64,000 nt of DNA from Afipia sp. GAS231 (GTDB lineage Bacteria > Pseudomonadota > Alphaproteobacteria > Rhizobiales > Xanthobacteraceae). Under the pieces are notes generated by a model. The model ran no database searches. It was not told where the DNA came from and saw nothing but the letters and a program-made list of their open reading frames with translations. This document shows positions 44,424 to 52,775 of the stretch, piece by piece. A program made the translations under genes and the position numbers. Numbering within the stretch: position 1 is the stretch's first letter; each line of letters begins with the position of its first letter. Where the stretch lies: NCBI RefSeq assembly GCF_900103365.1, contig NZ_LT629703.1, positions 5,380,501-5,444,500 on the forward strand, in the 5' to 3' direction.

Positions 44424-44894
44424 ATGACTGCGATCTCGAAAGTCACCATCCGCCGCGTCTGTCGTGAGGACGTCGCCGTCATTGTCGGCATGCTGGCGGA
44501 CGATCCGCTCGGTGGCGCCCGCGAACGGATCGAAGATCCGCTGCCGCAATCCTATTACACGGCGTTCGAGACCGTCGAGCGCGATCCGAACATCCAGCTC
44601 GTGGTCGCCGAGGACGGCGACGGCGCTGTCGTCGGCTGCCTGCAATTGTGCATCCTGCCTGGCTTAAGTTCGCAGGGCGCCTCGCGTGGCCTGATCGAGG
44701 ACGTCCGCGTCGCCAGCCATTGTCGCAGCCGCGGCATCGGCGAACTGTTGGTACAGTGGGCGCTTGGGGAAGCGCGCGGCAAAGGCTGCAAGCTGGTCGA
44801 GTTGCTGACGCACCATACCCGCGTTGATGCGCAGCGGTTCTATGAAAGGCTCGGCTTTGCGCGCAGCCATGTCGGCATGACCGTTCGATTTTGA
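44424..44894 (+). CDS. GNAT family N-acetyltransferase
   Basis: A 156-residue acetyltransferase: IRRVCREDVAVIVGMLADD, then VVAEDGDGAVVGCLQL, the acetyl-CoA motif DVRVASHCRSRGIGELLVQWAL near 92-112, and a C-terminal VDAQRFYERLGFARSHVGM. Its start is 20 bp after the GST stop, so the two are one operon. A strong terminator follows. The acceptor is not identifiable. Confidence 0.9.
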   Translation: MTAISKVTIRRVCREDVAVIVGMLADDPLGGARERIEDPLPQSYYTAFETVERDPNIQLVVAEDGDGAVVGCLQLCILPGLSSQGASRGLIEDVRVASHCRSRGIGELLVQWALGEARGKGCKLVELLTHHTRVDAQRFYERLGFARSHVGMTVRF

Positions 44895-44908
44895 CGCGTC
44901 GACGATGA

Positions 44909-44957
44909 CTGGAGCCTTTTCCGTTCCGATGGAATCGGAACGGGGCTCCAGATTTTT
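44909..44957 (+). terminator. Rho-independent terminator after the GST-GNAT operon
   Basis: Two-part stem: CTGGAGCC / GGCTCCAG and CCGTTCCGAT / ATCGGAACGG with a TTTT bulge and a GGA loop, then ATTTTTG. Confidence 0.9.
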
Positions 44958-44960
44958 GAT

Positions 44961-45010
44961 TTGACGCGTTTTCTTGCCGCGAACCGGTTTCCACTTCGCT
45001 GGAAAAACGC
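44961..45010. repeat. Interspersed repeat family E, copy 3
   Basis: TTGACGCGTTTTCTTGCCGC then GAACCGGTTTCCACTTCGC and AAAAACGC at the end: the reverse-complement orientation of the 36925 copy. It follows the terminator immediately. Confidence 0.75.
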
Positions 45011-45181
45011 TCTATCCGCAAGGTTGCGAGGCGCCGTCGGCCAATGCCTGCGGTGGTGTTCACTCCGCAATCCGGTTAACAACCGGTAAACTACGCGGGC
45101 GTCCGTAAATTTACTGGGAGGAGCGTCTCCGCTATGCCGACGTCTCCCATGGGGCGGCGTGGGCAGCGTGGGGATTTTCCG

Positions 45182-45394
45182 ATGGGTAATTATTCGATCG
45201 TTCGCGACGGCAACGAATATGTGGTGCGGGCCGGCGAGAAAAGCGTTCTGAAGATTGCCAGCCGGCGGCGCGCCGCCAAGCTGATTTCCGACGCGGTCGA
45301 ATTGCTGGAGAAGCAGCCCGCGCCATCGGCAGAGGTCGAGAACACATCAATTGTCCCCGATCTCGGAGCAATTCTCGACTCGCAGGTTCCTTGA
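45182..45394 (+). CDS. Small hypothetical protein (70 aa)
   Basis: MGNYSIVRDGNEYVVRAGEK then SVLKIASRRRAAKLISDAVELLEK and an acidic tail. A short beta-hairpin followed by a helix is suggested. GGGGA lies seven bases before the chosen ATG; an upstream in-frame ATG at 45134 would add 16 residues of unlikely composition. It stands alone, 8 bp before the region counted as the serC leader. The function is unknown. Confidence 0.65.
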   Translation: MGNYSIVRDGNEYVVRAGEKSVLKIASRRRAAKLISDAVELLEKQPAPSAEVENTSIVPDLGAILDSQVP

Positions 45395-45401
45395 CGGTCG
45401 G

Positions 45402-45473
45402 GCACGTTTACCTTATGTACCGCGGCGGGACACCTCCCCCCAACGGGAGGCTTACTATCTGGAAGGATAGATC
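45402..45473 (+). promoter_or_regulatory. Structured leader of serC (serC-motif-like)
   Basis: CCTCCC-CCCAAC-GGGAGG forms one hairpin (45433-45450), and CTATC-TGGAAG-GATAG a second (45455-45470) that buries the GGAAGGA Shine-Dalgarno four bases before the ATG. This fits the position and form of the serC RNA motif known in Rhizobiales from comparative studies; the match was made by eye. Confidence 0.55.
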
Positions 45474-46646
45474 ATGACCGTAGCGAAGCCCGCTTCGCGG
45501 CCCAACGTGCCGCATTTCTCCTCCGGCCCCTGCGCCAAGCGCCCCGGCTGGAATCCCCAAAATCTCAAGGACGCAGCGCTCGGCCGCTCGCATCGTGCGA
45601 AGGTCGGCAAGGCCAAGCTCAAGCTCGCGATCGATCTGACGCGCGAAGTGCTTGAAGTGCCGGCCGGCTACCGGATCGGCATCGTGCCGGCGTCCGATAC
45701 CGGCGCGGTCGAAATGGCGCTGTGGTCGTTGCTCGGCGCGCGGCCCGTCACCACCATCGCCTGGGAATCGTTCGGCGAGGGCTGGGTCAGCGACATCGTC
45801 AAGGAATTGAAGCTCAAGGACGTCACCAAGCTGCATGCCGGCTATGGCGATATCCCCGATCTTTCCAAAGCCGATCCCGCTTCCGACATCGTCTTCACCT
45901 GGAATGGCACCACCTCGGGCGTGCGCGTGCCCAACGCCGACTGGATCAAGGCAGACCGCGAGGGCCTCACCATCTGCGACGCGACCTCGGCGGCGTTTGC
46001 GCAACCGCTCGACTGGCCGAAGCTCGATGTCGTCACGTTCTCCTGGCAGAAGGCGCTGGGCGGCGAAGCCGCGCACGGCATGCTGATTCTGTCGCCGCGT
46101 GCGGTGGAACGGTTGGAGACCTACAAGCCGGCATGGCCGCTGCCGAAGATTTTCCGCATGACCAAGGGCGGCAAGCTCAACGAAGGCATCTTCGAAGGCG
46201 AGACCATCAACACGCCGTCGATGCTGTGCGTCGAGGACTATCTCGATGCGCTGAACTGGGCGAAGTCGATCGGCGGCCTCAAGGCCCTGATCGCCCGCGC
46301 CGACGCCAACACCAAGGCGCTGGCCGACTGGAAGGCGAAGACGCCTTGGATCGACTTCCTGGCCAGGGACGTCTCGATCCGCTCCAACACCTCGGTGTGC
46401 CTCAAGATCGTCGATCCCGCGATCACCTCGCTGACGGCAGATGCGCAAGCGGACTTTTCGAAGAAGCTGGTCGCGCTGGTCGAGAAGGAAGGCGCCGGTT
46501 TCGACTTCGCCTATTACCGCGATGCGCCCGCGGGCCTGCGGATCTGGTGCGGCGCCACCGTGGAAGCGTCCGACGTCGCATTGCTGACGCAGTGGATCGA
46601 TTGGGCGTTCGCCGAGATCAAGGCGGCGTTGCCGAAGGCGGCGTAA
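45474..46646 (+). CDS. serC: Phosphoserine aminotransferase
   Basis: A 390-residue PLP enzyme making 3-phosphoserine from 3-phosphohydroxypyruvate, step two of serine biosynthesis. [22 protein letters not shown] is the N terminus of the alphaproteobacterial form; the PLP lysine is Lys193 in [15 protein letters not shown]. The next gene is serA, the preceding step in the pathway, 168 bp downstream across a repeat. Translation may be controlled by the leader hairpin that covers its ribosome-binding site. Confidence 0.95.
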   Translation: MTVAKPASRPNVPHFSSGPCAKRPGWNPQNLKDAALGRSHRAKVGKAKLKLAIDLTREVLEVPAGYRIGIVPASDTGAVEMALWSLLGARPVTTIAWESFGEGWVSDIVKELKLKDVTKLHAGYGDIPDLSKADPASDIVFTWNGTTSGVRVPNADWIKADREGLTICDATSAAFAQPLDWPKLDVVTFSWQKALGGEAAHGMLILSPRAVERLETYKPAWPLPKIFRMTKGGKLNEGIFEGETINTPSMLCVEDYLDALNWAKSIGGLKALIARADANTKALADWKAKTPWIDFLARDVSIRSNTSVCLKIVDPAITSLTADAQADFSKKLVALVEKEGAGFDFAYYRDAPAGLRIWCGATVEASDVALLTQWIDWAFAEIKAALPKAA

Positions 46647-46652
46647 GTTTCA

Positions 46653-46803
46653 CCCTCCCCTGAAGGGGGAGGGTCGACGCACCGTGAGATGCGTCGGGCT
46701 GCGGTGATCGCTCTCCCAATCCGACGCACGCAAATTTCACATTGACAGTTTCACCCCACTCCGGCGCGTCGCGCCGCCCCTCCTCCTCCAGGGGAGGGCG
46801 AAG
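46653..46803. repeat. Palindromic repeat between serC and serA (CCTCCCCTGAAGGGGGAGG type)
   Basis: Outer arms CACCCTCCCCTGAAGGGGGA and CCTCCTCCAGGGGAGGG; inner GACGCACCGTGAGATGCGTCGG and CCGACGCACGC. It is a long imperfect palindrome occupying nearly all of the serC-serA gap. No coding content. Confidence 0.7.
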
Positions 46804-46814
46804 GAAACATTCAG

Positions 46815-48404
46815 ATGTCCAAGCCAAGGGTTCTCATTTCCGACGCGCTCTCTCCCGCCGCCGTGCAGATCTTCAAGGATCGCGGCATCGAGGTCGACTT
46901 CCAGCCCAATCTCGGCAAGGACAAGGACAAGCTCGCCGAGATCATCGGCAATTATGACGGGCTCGCCATTCGTTCGGCGACGAAGGCGACCGCCAAGATT
47001 CTCGAGAAGGCGACCCGGTTGAAAGTGATCGGCCGCGCCGGCATCGGCGTCGACAATGTCGAAATCCCGGCCGCCACCGCCAAGGGCATCATCGTGATGA
47101 ATACGCCGTTCGGCAATTCGATCACGACCGCAGAGCACGCGATCACGCTGATGCTGGCGCTGGCGCGCGAAATTCCGCAGGCCGACGCCTCGACCCAGGC
47201 CGGCAAGTGGGAGAAGAACCGCTTCATGGGCGTCGAGATCACCGCCAAGACGTTGGGCGTGGTCGGCTGCGGCAATATCGGCGCCATCGTCGCCGACCGT
47301 GCGCTCGGCCTGCGCATGAAGGTGATCGCGTTCGACCCGTTCCTGTCGCCGGAGCGCGCCAAGGATATCGGCGTCGAGAAGGTCGAGCTCGACGAGCTGC
47401 TCAAGCGCGCCGATTTCATCACGCTGCATACCCCGCTGACCGATAAGACCAAGAACATCATCGACGTGGCTGCGATCGCCAAAATGAAGAAGGGCGTGCG
47501 GATCATCAACTGCGCCCGCGGCGGCCTGGTCGACGAGCAGGCGCTGGTCGATGCGCTGAACTCCAAGCATGTCGCGGGCGCCGCCTTCGACGTGTTCGTC
47601 GAGGAGCCCGCCACCACCAACGTGCTGTTCGGCCATCCCAACGTGATCTGCACGCCGCATCTCGGCGCCGCCACCACGGAAGCGCAGGAGAACGTCGCAC
47701 TCCAGGTCGCCGAGCAGATGTCGGATTATCTTTTGACCGGCGCGATCTCGAACGCGGTGAATTTCCCGTCGATCACGGCGGAAGAGGCGCCGAAGCTGAA
47801 GCCATTCATCGAGCTTGCCGAAAAACTCGGCTCGTTCGCGGGCCAGCTCACCGAGACCGGCATCGCCAAGGTGCAGATCACCTATGAGGGCCATGTCGCC
47901 GAAATGAAGATCAAGGCGATCACGTCGGCGGTGCTGTCGGGCCTGCTGCGGCCGATGCTGGGTGAGGTCAATGTGGTCTCGGCGCCGGTTGTCGCCAAGG
48001 AGCGCGGCATGGTGGTCGACGAGATCGTGCGCGCCGCGCATAGCGACTACGAAAGCCTGATCACGGTGACCGTCTCGACCGAGCGGCAGGAGCGTTCGGT
48101 CTCGGGCACCGTCTATCATGACGGCAAGCCGCGGCTGGTCGACATCAAGGGCATCCGCATCGACGCCGAATTCGGCAAGTCGATGATCTACGTCACCAAC
48201 GAGGACAAGCCGGGCTTCATCGGTGCTTTCGCGAGCCTGCTCGGCGACGCCAAGCTCAACATCGCCACCTTCCATCTCGGCCGCGTCAAGCAGGGCGCCG
48301 ACGCCATCGCGCTGGTCGAGGTCGACGGTGCTGTGCCCGCTGACGTGCTTAGCAAGGTGCAGGCGTTGCCGCAGGTCAAGCAGGCCAAGGCGCTGACCTT
48401 TTAA
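46815..48404 (+). CDS. serA: D-3-phosphoglycerate dehydrogenase, long form
   Basis: A 529-residue enzyme that oxidises 3-phosphoglycerate with NAD to begin serine synthesis. It shows the NAD motif GVVGCGNIGAIVADRA (near 152), the catalytic Arg in INCARGGLVDE, Glu in FVEEPATTN and His in CTPHLGAATTEAQ. The long form carries an intervening substrate-binding domain and a C-terminal ACT domain (MIYVTNEDKPGFIGAFASLLG), which normally mediates serine feedback. An AAGGAAA region precedes the ATG. The last codons and the stop are repeated in tandem just downstream. Confidence 0.96.
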   Translation: MSKPRVLISDALSPAAVQIFKDRGIEVDFQPNLGKDKDKLAEIIGNYDGLAIRSATKATAKILEKATRLKVIGRAGIGVDNVEIPAATAKGIIVMNTPFGNSITTAEHAITLMLALAREIPQADASTQAGKWEKNRFMGVEITAKTLGVVGCGNIGAIVADRALGLRMKVIAFDPFLSPERAKDIGVEKVELDELLKRADFITLHTPLTDKTKNIIDVAAIAKMKKGVRIINCARGGLVDEQALVDALNSKHVAGAAFDVFVEEPATTNVLFGHPNVICTPHLGAATTEAQENVALQVAEQMSDYLLTGAISNAVNFPSITAEEAPKLKPFIELAEKLGSFAGQLTETGIAKVQITYEGHVAEMKIKAITSAVLSGLLRPMLGEVNVVSAPVVAKERGMVVDEIVRAAHSDYESLITVTVSTERQERSVSGTVYHDGKPRLVDIKGIRIDAEFGKSMIYVTNEDKPGFIGAFASLLGDAKLNIATFHLGRVKQGADAIALVEVDGAVPADVLSKVQALPQVKQAKALTF

Positions 48405-48438
48405 GAAGGCGCTGACTTTTTAAGAAGGCGCTGACGTT
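48387..48438. repeat. 19-bp tandem repeat across the serA stop codon
   Basis: Two full units of AAGGCGCTGAC(C/T)TTTTAAG and a partial third (AAGGCGCTGACG). Each full unit contains a TAA. The unit is not a multiple of three, so only the first lies in the serA frame. Confidence 0.92.
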
Positions 48439-48632
48439 CCAGTCCGCCTGTTTTTTCGGCATTGCGATTTGGATCCCTCCCTCTGCGGGAGGGGTCGTCG
48501 CGTACCTGCCTGCAATTTGCGCAGCGACACGTAATCTTACGTGGTTAGAACTTTACTAAAAGTTGCAGGATCGCGCGCTAAAGCTGCAGGAACAGGTTTC
48601 TCGTTTCGAACCGACCTCCTCAGGAGATCAGC

Positions 48633-50606
48633 ATGCGGTCTCTTTCCTTGCGTCTCACCCACAAGATTACGGCGATCGGCGTCATCGGCCTGATGGGCGT
48701 CGTGCTGGTCGGCGGCATCCACCTCTACGGTGAGAACGCGGTGGCCGGGTATCGCAGCGCCGCGGAAAGCGCGCGTAGCGTCGCCGAACTGAACCGCCAG
48801 ATCGAAGTGGAATTGCTGGAAGGCCGCCGGGCCGAAAAGGATTTCCTGCTGCGCAACGACGCGAAGAAGGCGGACAGCCAGATCGAGATCGGCAAATCCG
48901 TTGCCGTCGATATCGACCGGTTGCGCGACAAGGTCGTTGCGATCGGCAAGCCCGATCTCGCCCGCCAGATCGAGGCGATGCAGGCGTCGCTCAAAAAGTA
49001 TCAGGCGAATTTCGTCGCCGTCGTCGAACAGAAGCGCGAGCTCGGCCTCGACGAAAAGTCGGGCCTCGAAGGACGCCTGCGCAATTCGGTTCACGATATC
49101 GAAGCGCGGGTCGAGGCGCTGCATGAGCAGTCGCTGCTGGTCACCATGCTGACGATGCGCCGCCACGAAAAGGATTTCATGCTGCGGCGGGACGCCAAAT
49201 ATGGCGAGGACATGAAAAAGCGCAGCGCCGAATTCCTCGCCGGCGTCGAGAACGCGACTATTCCGGAAGCCGCCAAGACCGAGCTGTCGCAGAAGCTCGC
49301 CGACTATCAGCGCGACTTCCAGGCCTGGATGGGCCAGGCGCTGAAGCTGGCCGCCGAACTCAAGTCGATGTCGGAGGCGTTTGCGGCGGTCGAGCCGGTG
49401 ATCGAGGGGGTATCGAAATCGGTGACCGCAATCAGGGCCGAGGCCGAGCAGTCGGACCGCTCTGAACGGGAAGACATCCAGCGCCTGATTGGCGTCGCCA
49501 TTGCCGTGATTGCGGTGCTGGTGATGGGCGCAGGTCTCCTGATCGGTCGCTCGGTGTCGAAGCCGCTGAAAGCCATGACCACGGCCATGATCGAGCTTGC
49601 CAACGGCAATTTTGCCGTCGTGCTTCCCGGCCTCGGCCGGCGCGACGAGATCGGTGAGATCGCGCAGGCGGTCGAGACCTTCAAGATCAATGCCGAGCAA
49701 AAGGCGCGGGACGAAGCCGAGGAAAAGAGCCGGCAGGAACGGCTGCTGGCCGAACAGCGCAAGGCCGACATGATCCGGATGGCGGACAGTTTCGAAGGCG
49801 CGGTCGGTGAGATCGTCGAGACGGTGTCTTCGGCTTCCACCGAACTGGAAGCCTCGGCGGATGCGCTGACCTCGACCGCGACGCGTTCACAGCAACTTGC
49901 CACCATGGTGGCGGCGGCCTCCGAGGAGGCCTCGACCAACGTGCAGTCGGTGGCGTCGGCGACCGAGGAGCTATCCTCCTCGGTCAACGAGATCAGCCGC
50001 CAGGTGCAGGAATCGGCGCGGATGGCCAACGAGGCCGTCGGTCAGGCGCAGCAGACCAACGACCGGGTCGGCGAGTTGTCGCTGGCGGCGGCCCGGATCG
50101 GCGACGTCGTCGAACTCATCAACACCATCGCGGGACAGACCAACCTTTTGGCCCTCAACGCGACGATCGAGGCGGCGCGCGCCGGTGAGGCCGGCCGCGG
50201 CTTTGCGGTGGTGGCTTCCGAAGTCAAGGCGCTGGCCGAGCAGACCGCCAAGGCGACCGGCGATATCGGCCGCCAGATCGCCGACATCCAGTCCGCCACG
50301 GCGCATTCCGTCAGCTCGATCCGGGACATCAGCGGCACCATCGCAAAACTGTCGGAAATCTCGTCGACCATTGCAGCCGCCGTGGAAGAGCAGGGCGCCG
50401 CCACCCAGGAAATCTCGCGCAACGTGCAGCAGGCGGCGATGGGCACGACCCAGGTCAGCGCGCACATCTCCGACGTCAAGCAGGGCGCGACCGAAACCGG
50501 TTCGGCCTCGGCGCAGGTGCTCTCGGCCGCGCAGTCGCTGTCGGGTGACAGCAACCGTCTCAAGCTCGAAGTCGGCAAATTCCTGAACTCGGTACGCGCG
50601 GCGTGA
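48633..50606 (+). CDS. Methyl-accepting chemotaxis protein with helical bimodular (HBM) sensor
   Basis: A 657-residue chemoreceptor. Membrane helix 1 is residues about 12-30; the periplasmic region to about 285 is wholly helical with two [16 protein letters not shown] motifs ([12 protein letters not shown] and [12 protein letters not shown]), the hallmark of HBM sensors that bind organic acids. Helix 2, a HAMP domain (ISKPL-type [13 protein letters not shown]), then the signalling domain with the conserved hairpin tip ([37 protein letters not shown]) follow. No pentapeptide tether is seen at the C terminus. Ligand not known. A good terminator follows. Confidence 0.92.
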   Translation: MRSLSLRLTHKITAIGVIGLMGVVLVGGIHLYGENAVAGYRSAAESARSVAELNRQIEVELLEGRRAEKDFLLRNDAKKADSQIEIGKSVAVDIDRLRDKVVAIGKPDLARQIEAMQASLKKYQANFVAVVEQKRELGLDEKSGLEGRLRNSVHDIEARVEALHEQSLLVTMLTMRRHEKDFMLRRDAKYGEDMKKRSAEFLAGVENATIPEAAKTELSQKLADYQRDFQAWMGQALKLAAELKSMSEAFAAVEPVIEGVSKSVTAIRAEAEQSDRSEREDIQRLIGVAIAVIAVLVMGAGLLIGRSVSKPLKAMTTAMIELANGNFAVVLPGLGRRDEIGEIAQAVETFKINAEQKARDEAEEKSRQERLLAEQRKADMIRMADSFEGAVGEIVETVSSASTELEASADALTSTATRSQQLATMVAAASEEASTNVQSVASATEELSSSVNEISRQVQESARMANEAVGQAQQTNDRVGELSLAAARIGDVVELINTIAGQTNLLALNATIEAARAGEAGRGFAVVASEVKALAEQTAKATGDIGRQIADIQSATAHSVSSIRDISGTIAKLSEISSTIAAAVEEQGAATQEISRNVQQAAMGTTQVSAHISDVKQGATETGSASAQVLSAAQSLSGDSNRLKLEVGKFLNSVRAA

Positions 50607-50612
50607 GGCTGG

Positions 50613-50637
50613 CCGGTTCTGATTAAATCAGAACCGG
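50613..50637 (+). terminator. Rho-independent terminator after the HBM chemoreceptor
   Basis: CCGGTTCTGAT / ATCAGAACCGG, an eleven-base perfect stem with a TAA loop followed by GCTCTTTTGTTTG. Confidence 0.92.
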
Positions 50638-50646
50638 GCTCTTTTG

Positions 50647-50722
50647 TTTGACGCGTTTTCTTTACGCGAACCGGTATCCACCCCGGATCAAGTCCGAGGG
50701 CATGCTTCGCTCGAAAACGCTA
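50647..50722. repeat. Interspersed repeat family E, copy 4
   Basis: TTTGACGCGTTTTCTTTACGC, GAACCGGTATCCACCCCGGA and GCTTCGCTCGAAAACGC; the 3' half matches the reverse complement of the 22731 copy. It is between the terminator and the convergent AraC gene. Confidence 0.78.
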
Positions 50723-50726
50723 TTCG

Positions 50727-51749
50727 CTACCAGCGGGCAGCCATCATCGCCCGCCGCCGGCCGCCGCCGCGCCAATCGGTGATGCTGCAGCCGAACCTGC
50801 CGCGAAACCACCGCGCCAGCGCGCTCTGCGCCGAGAAGCCGAGCAGCCCGGCGATCTCTTTCAGCGGCCGGTTGCCGTCCTCGACCAGCCGCATCGCGAT
50901 ATCCGCGCGCTCGGCATCCAGGATGGTGGAAAAAGTCGTGCTGCATTCCCTGAGGCGGCGATGGATGGTGCGGCGGTCGCAGGCCAGATGCTCGGCGACG
51001 GTTTCGATCGTGCAGTTGCCGCCCGGCAGCAGCACCCGCATCAGCTCGCGCACTTTGCCGTCCCAGTGTTCCGGGCGCGCGCCGATTTCCTTCACCCGGT
51101 TCTCGACGTAGCTCGCCAGCATCGGCTGCGCCGTCGGGATCGCGCGGTGCATGTCGCGCGCGTGACAGACGATGGCGTCGAACTCGGAATCGAACGTGAC
51201 ATCGCAGCCGAAGAATTTTCGGTGATAGGTCCGGCGCAGCGGTGGCGCATGCGCCAGATGAACCTCCAGCGGCCGCCAGTCCGCCGGCATCAGCGAGACC
51301 ATCAGCCGGTGGATTCGGCCCAGCGCCAATTCCCTCGACTGCCGGGTGGCGCGCTGCGGGCCGCCGCGCAGGAACATCGCGATCGTGACCAGGTCATCGC
51401 GGCGGTCGATTTCCAGCCGCATCGCCTCGTTCTGAATTTGAATGTAGCGCGCCAGCGCTTCGAGCGCCGCGCCGACGGTGGCCTGTTCGCGAACCACGAG
51501 CGCCACCGGTCCGAGCGCGGAGAAGCCGCCGCGCTCGGCCAGCCGCAGTCCGAACTCCTCGACACCGGCGGCCTCGGCGGAGGCTTCGAGCAGGCGGCGG
51601 ACGCTGCCGACGGCGACGCGCAGGTCCGGGCTCTCAAGGCAATGCAGCGGAATCCGTGCCTGTTTCAGCATCGCCCTGGGGTCGATGCCCACGGATCGGG
51701 CAATCTCTGCGTAATGCGTCAGGCTGGCGCTGCGTATCAGATCGGTCAT
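50727..51749 (-). CDS. AraC family transcriptional regulator
   Basis: A 340-residue regulator. The N-terminal two-thirds resembles the arabinose-binding-like (PF12625-type) domain of OruR/MmsR-like proteins (SVGIDPRAMLKQARIPLHCLESPDLRV). The C-terminal double helix-turn-helix is TIETVAEHLACDRRTIHRRLRECSTTFSTILDAERADIAMRLVEDGNRPLKEIAGLLGFSAQSALARWFRGRFGCS with the conserved FSAQSALARWFRGRFG second helix. It is convergent with the chemoreceptor gene. The effector and target are unknown. Confidence 0.9.
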   Translation of the reverse strand: MTDLIRSASLTHYAEIARSVGIDPRAMLKQARIPLHCLESPDLRVAVGSVRRLLEASAEAAGVEEFGLRLAERGGFSALGPVALVVREQATVGAALEALARYIQIQNEAMRLEIDRRDDLVTIAMFLRGGPQRATRQSRELALGRIHRLMVSLMPADWRPLEVHLAHAPPLRRTYHRKFFGCDVTFDSEFDAIVCHARDMHRAIPTAQPMLASYVENRVKEIGARPEHWDGKVRELMRVLLPGGNCTIETVAEHLACDRRTIHRRLRECSTTFSTILDAERADIAMRLVEDGNRPLKEIAGLLGFSAQSALARWFRGRFGCSITDWRGGGRRRAMMAARW

Positions 51750-51975
51750 GCTTCAATCTTCAATCGATGTCCCGAAATGTAAAATATCTGTCCCCATCGG
51801 TCAAACGCATTGTTCCGATCCAGTATAAATACGTGACCGAAATACCGGGACACCGGCGCGTTTGAGCGCCGGGCTCGTTGGATCGCAGCACAATTATTGA
51901 CCCGTCTGTTTCGGTCACCTGCCGGCGATCCCCCAAAGCCATATCGATCAAAGTATTTTTTGCCTGGGGGCAGCC

Positions 51976-52620
51976 ATGCCGTGGAATGCGACGTCCAGAC
52001 GTGAGGTATTCGTCATCGACGATGACGCGAGAACGCGGGAAGCGCTGTCGAACGGCCTGCAGGAAAAAGGCTACGACGTCATCAGCTTTGCCGACGGCGC
52101 CGCGCTATTGTCCTACGCAAAAACCCGCACGCCGGCCGGCGTCTTCATCGAGGTCGACGCGGTCGACCGCTCCGGCTTCGAGGTGCTGAAGAAACTCCGT
52201 TCGGAAAATTGCCCGGCGCCGATTTTCGTCACCTCGGCCCATGGCGCCATTCCGCTGGCGGTCGATGCGATCCGCCACGGCGCGTCCGATTTCATCGTCA
52301 AGCCGGTCCGCATCAGCGAAGTCGTCGAGCGGTTCGAGGAAGCCATCGCCGAACATTCGGAGTCGGCATCGACGGACGATCTTTCGAAGGTCTCGCTCTA
52401 TGTTCCCGGCGGCGAGCCCTTGACCGCCCGCGAGCGCGAGGTGCTGGCGCGGCTTGCGATCGGCGAGACCAACAAGGAAATTGCGCGCTATCTCGGCCTC
52501 AGCGCACGAACGATCGAAGGCTATCGGGCCGGCATCATGCGCAAGGTCGGCGCCCGCACCGCGGCCGAACTGCTCCGTCGTGTGTTCAGCCAGAATCGCC
52601 ATCAGGCTCGCTATCCCTGA
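51976..52620 (+). CDS. FixJ/NarL-type response regulator with Glu at the phosphoacceptor site
   Basis: A 214-residue receiver plus LuxR-type helix-turn-helix. The receiver begins EVFVIDDDARTREAL with the acidic pocket intact, and the conserved Thr (FVTSAHG) and Lys (FIVKPV) are present. Where FixJ-type proteins have LDVRLPGMSG, this one reads FIEVDAVDRSG, so Glu59 occupies the phosphoacceptor position. The output domain is LTAREREVLARLAIGETNKEIARYLGLSARTIEGYRAGIMRKVG. A Glu may mimic phosphorylation, making activity independent of a kinase. No kinase gene is adjacent. Start and Shine-Dalgarno (GGGGG) are consistent. Confidence 0.9.
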   Translation: MPWNATSRREVFVIDDDARTREALSNGLQEKGYDVISFADGAALLSYAKTRTPAGVFIEVDAVDRSGFEVLKKLRSENCPAPIFVTSAHGAIPLAVDAIRHGASDFIVKPVRISEVVERFEEAIAEHSESASTDDLSKVSLYVPGGEPLTAREREVLARLAIGETNKEIARYLGLSARTIEGYRAGIMRKVGARTAAELLRRVFSQNRHQARYP

Positions 52621-52775
52621 AAGGGCTGCGACGCTGTCGCACCCGTGGCCGCGGTCCTGCCGCTGGCCAGCCACATGGAAACCCCAATCGAACCGGTTCC
52701 TTCTCCGCTGCGTCTCATCACCAGGGGTGGTGGGCTTTTGCGCACCGTCTTGACGACGGATCAAGGAGGGAATCC

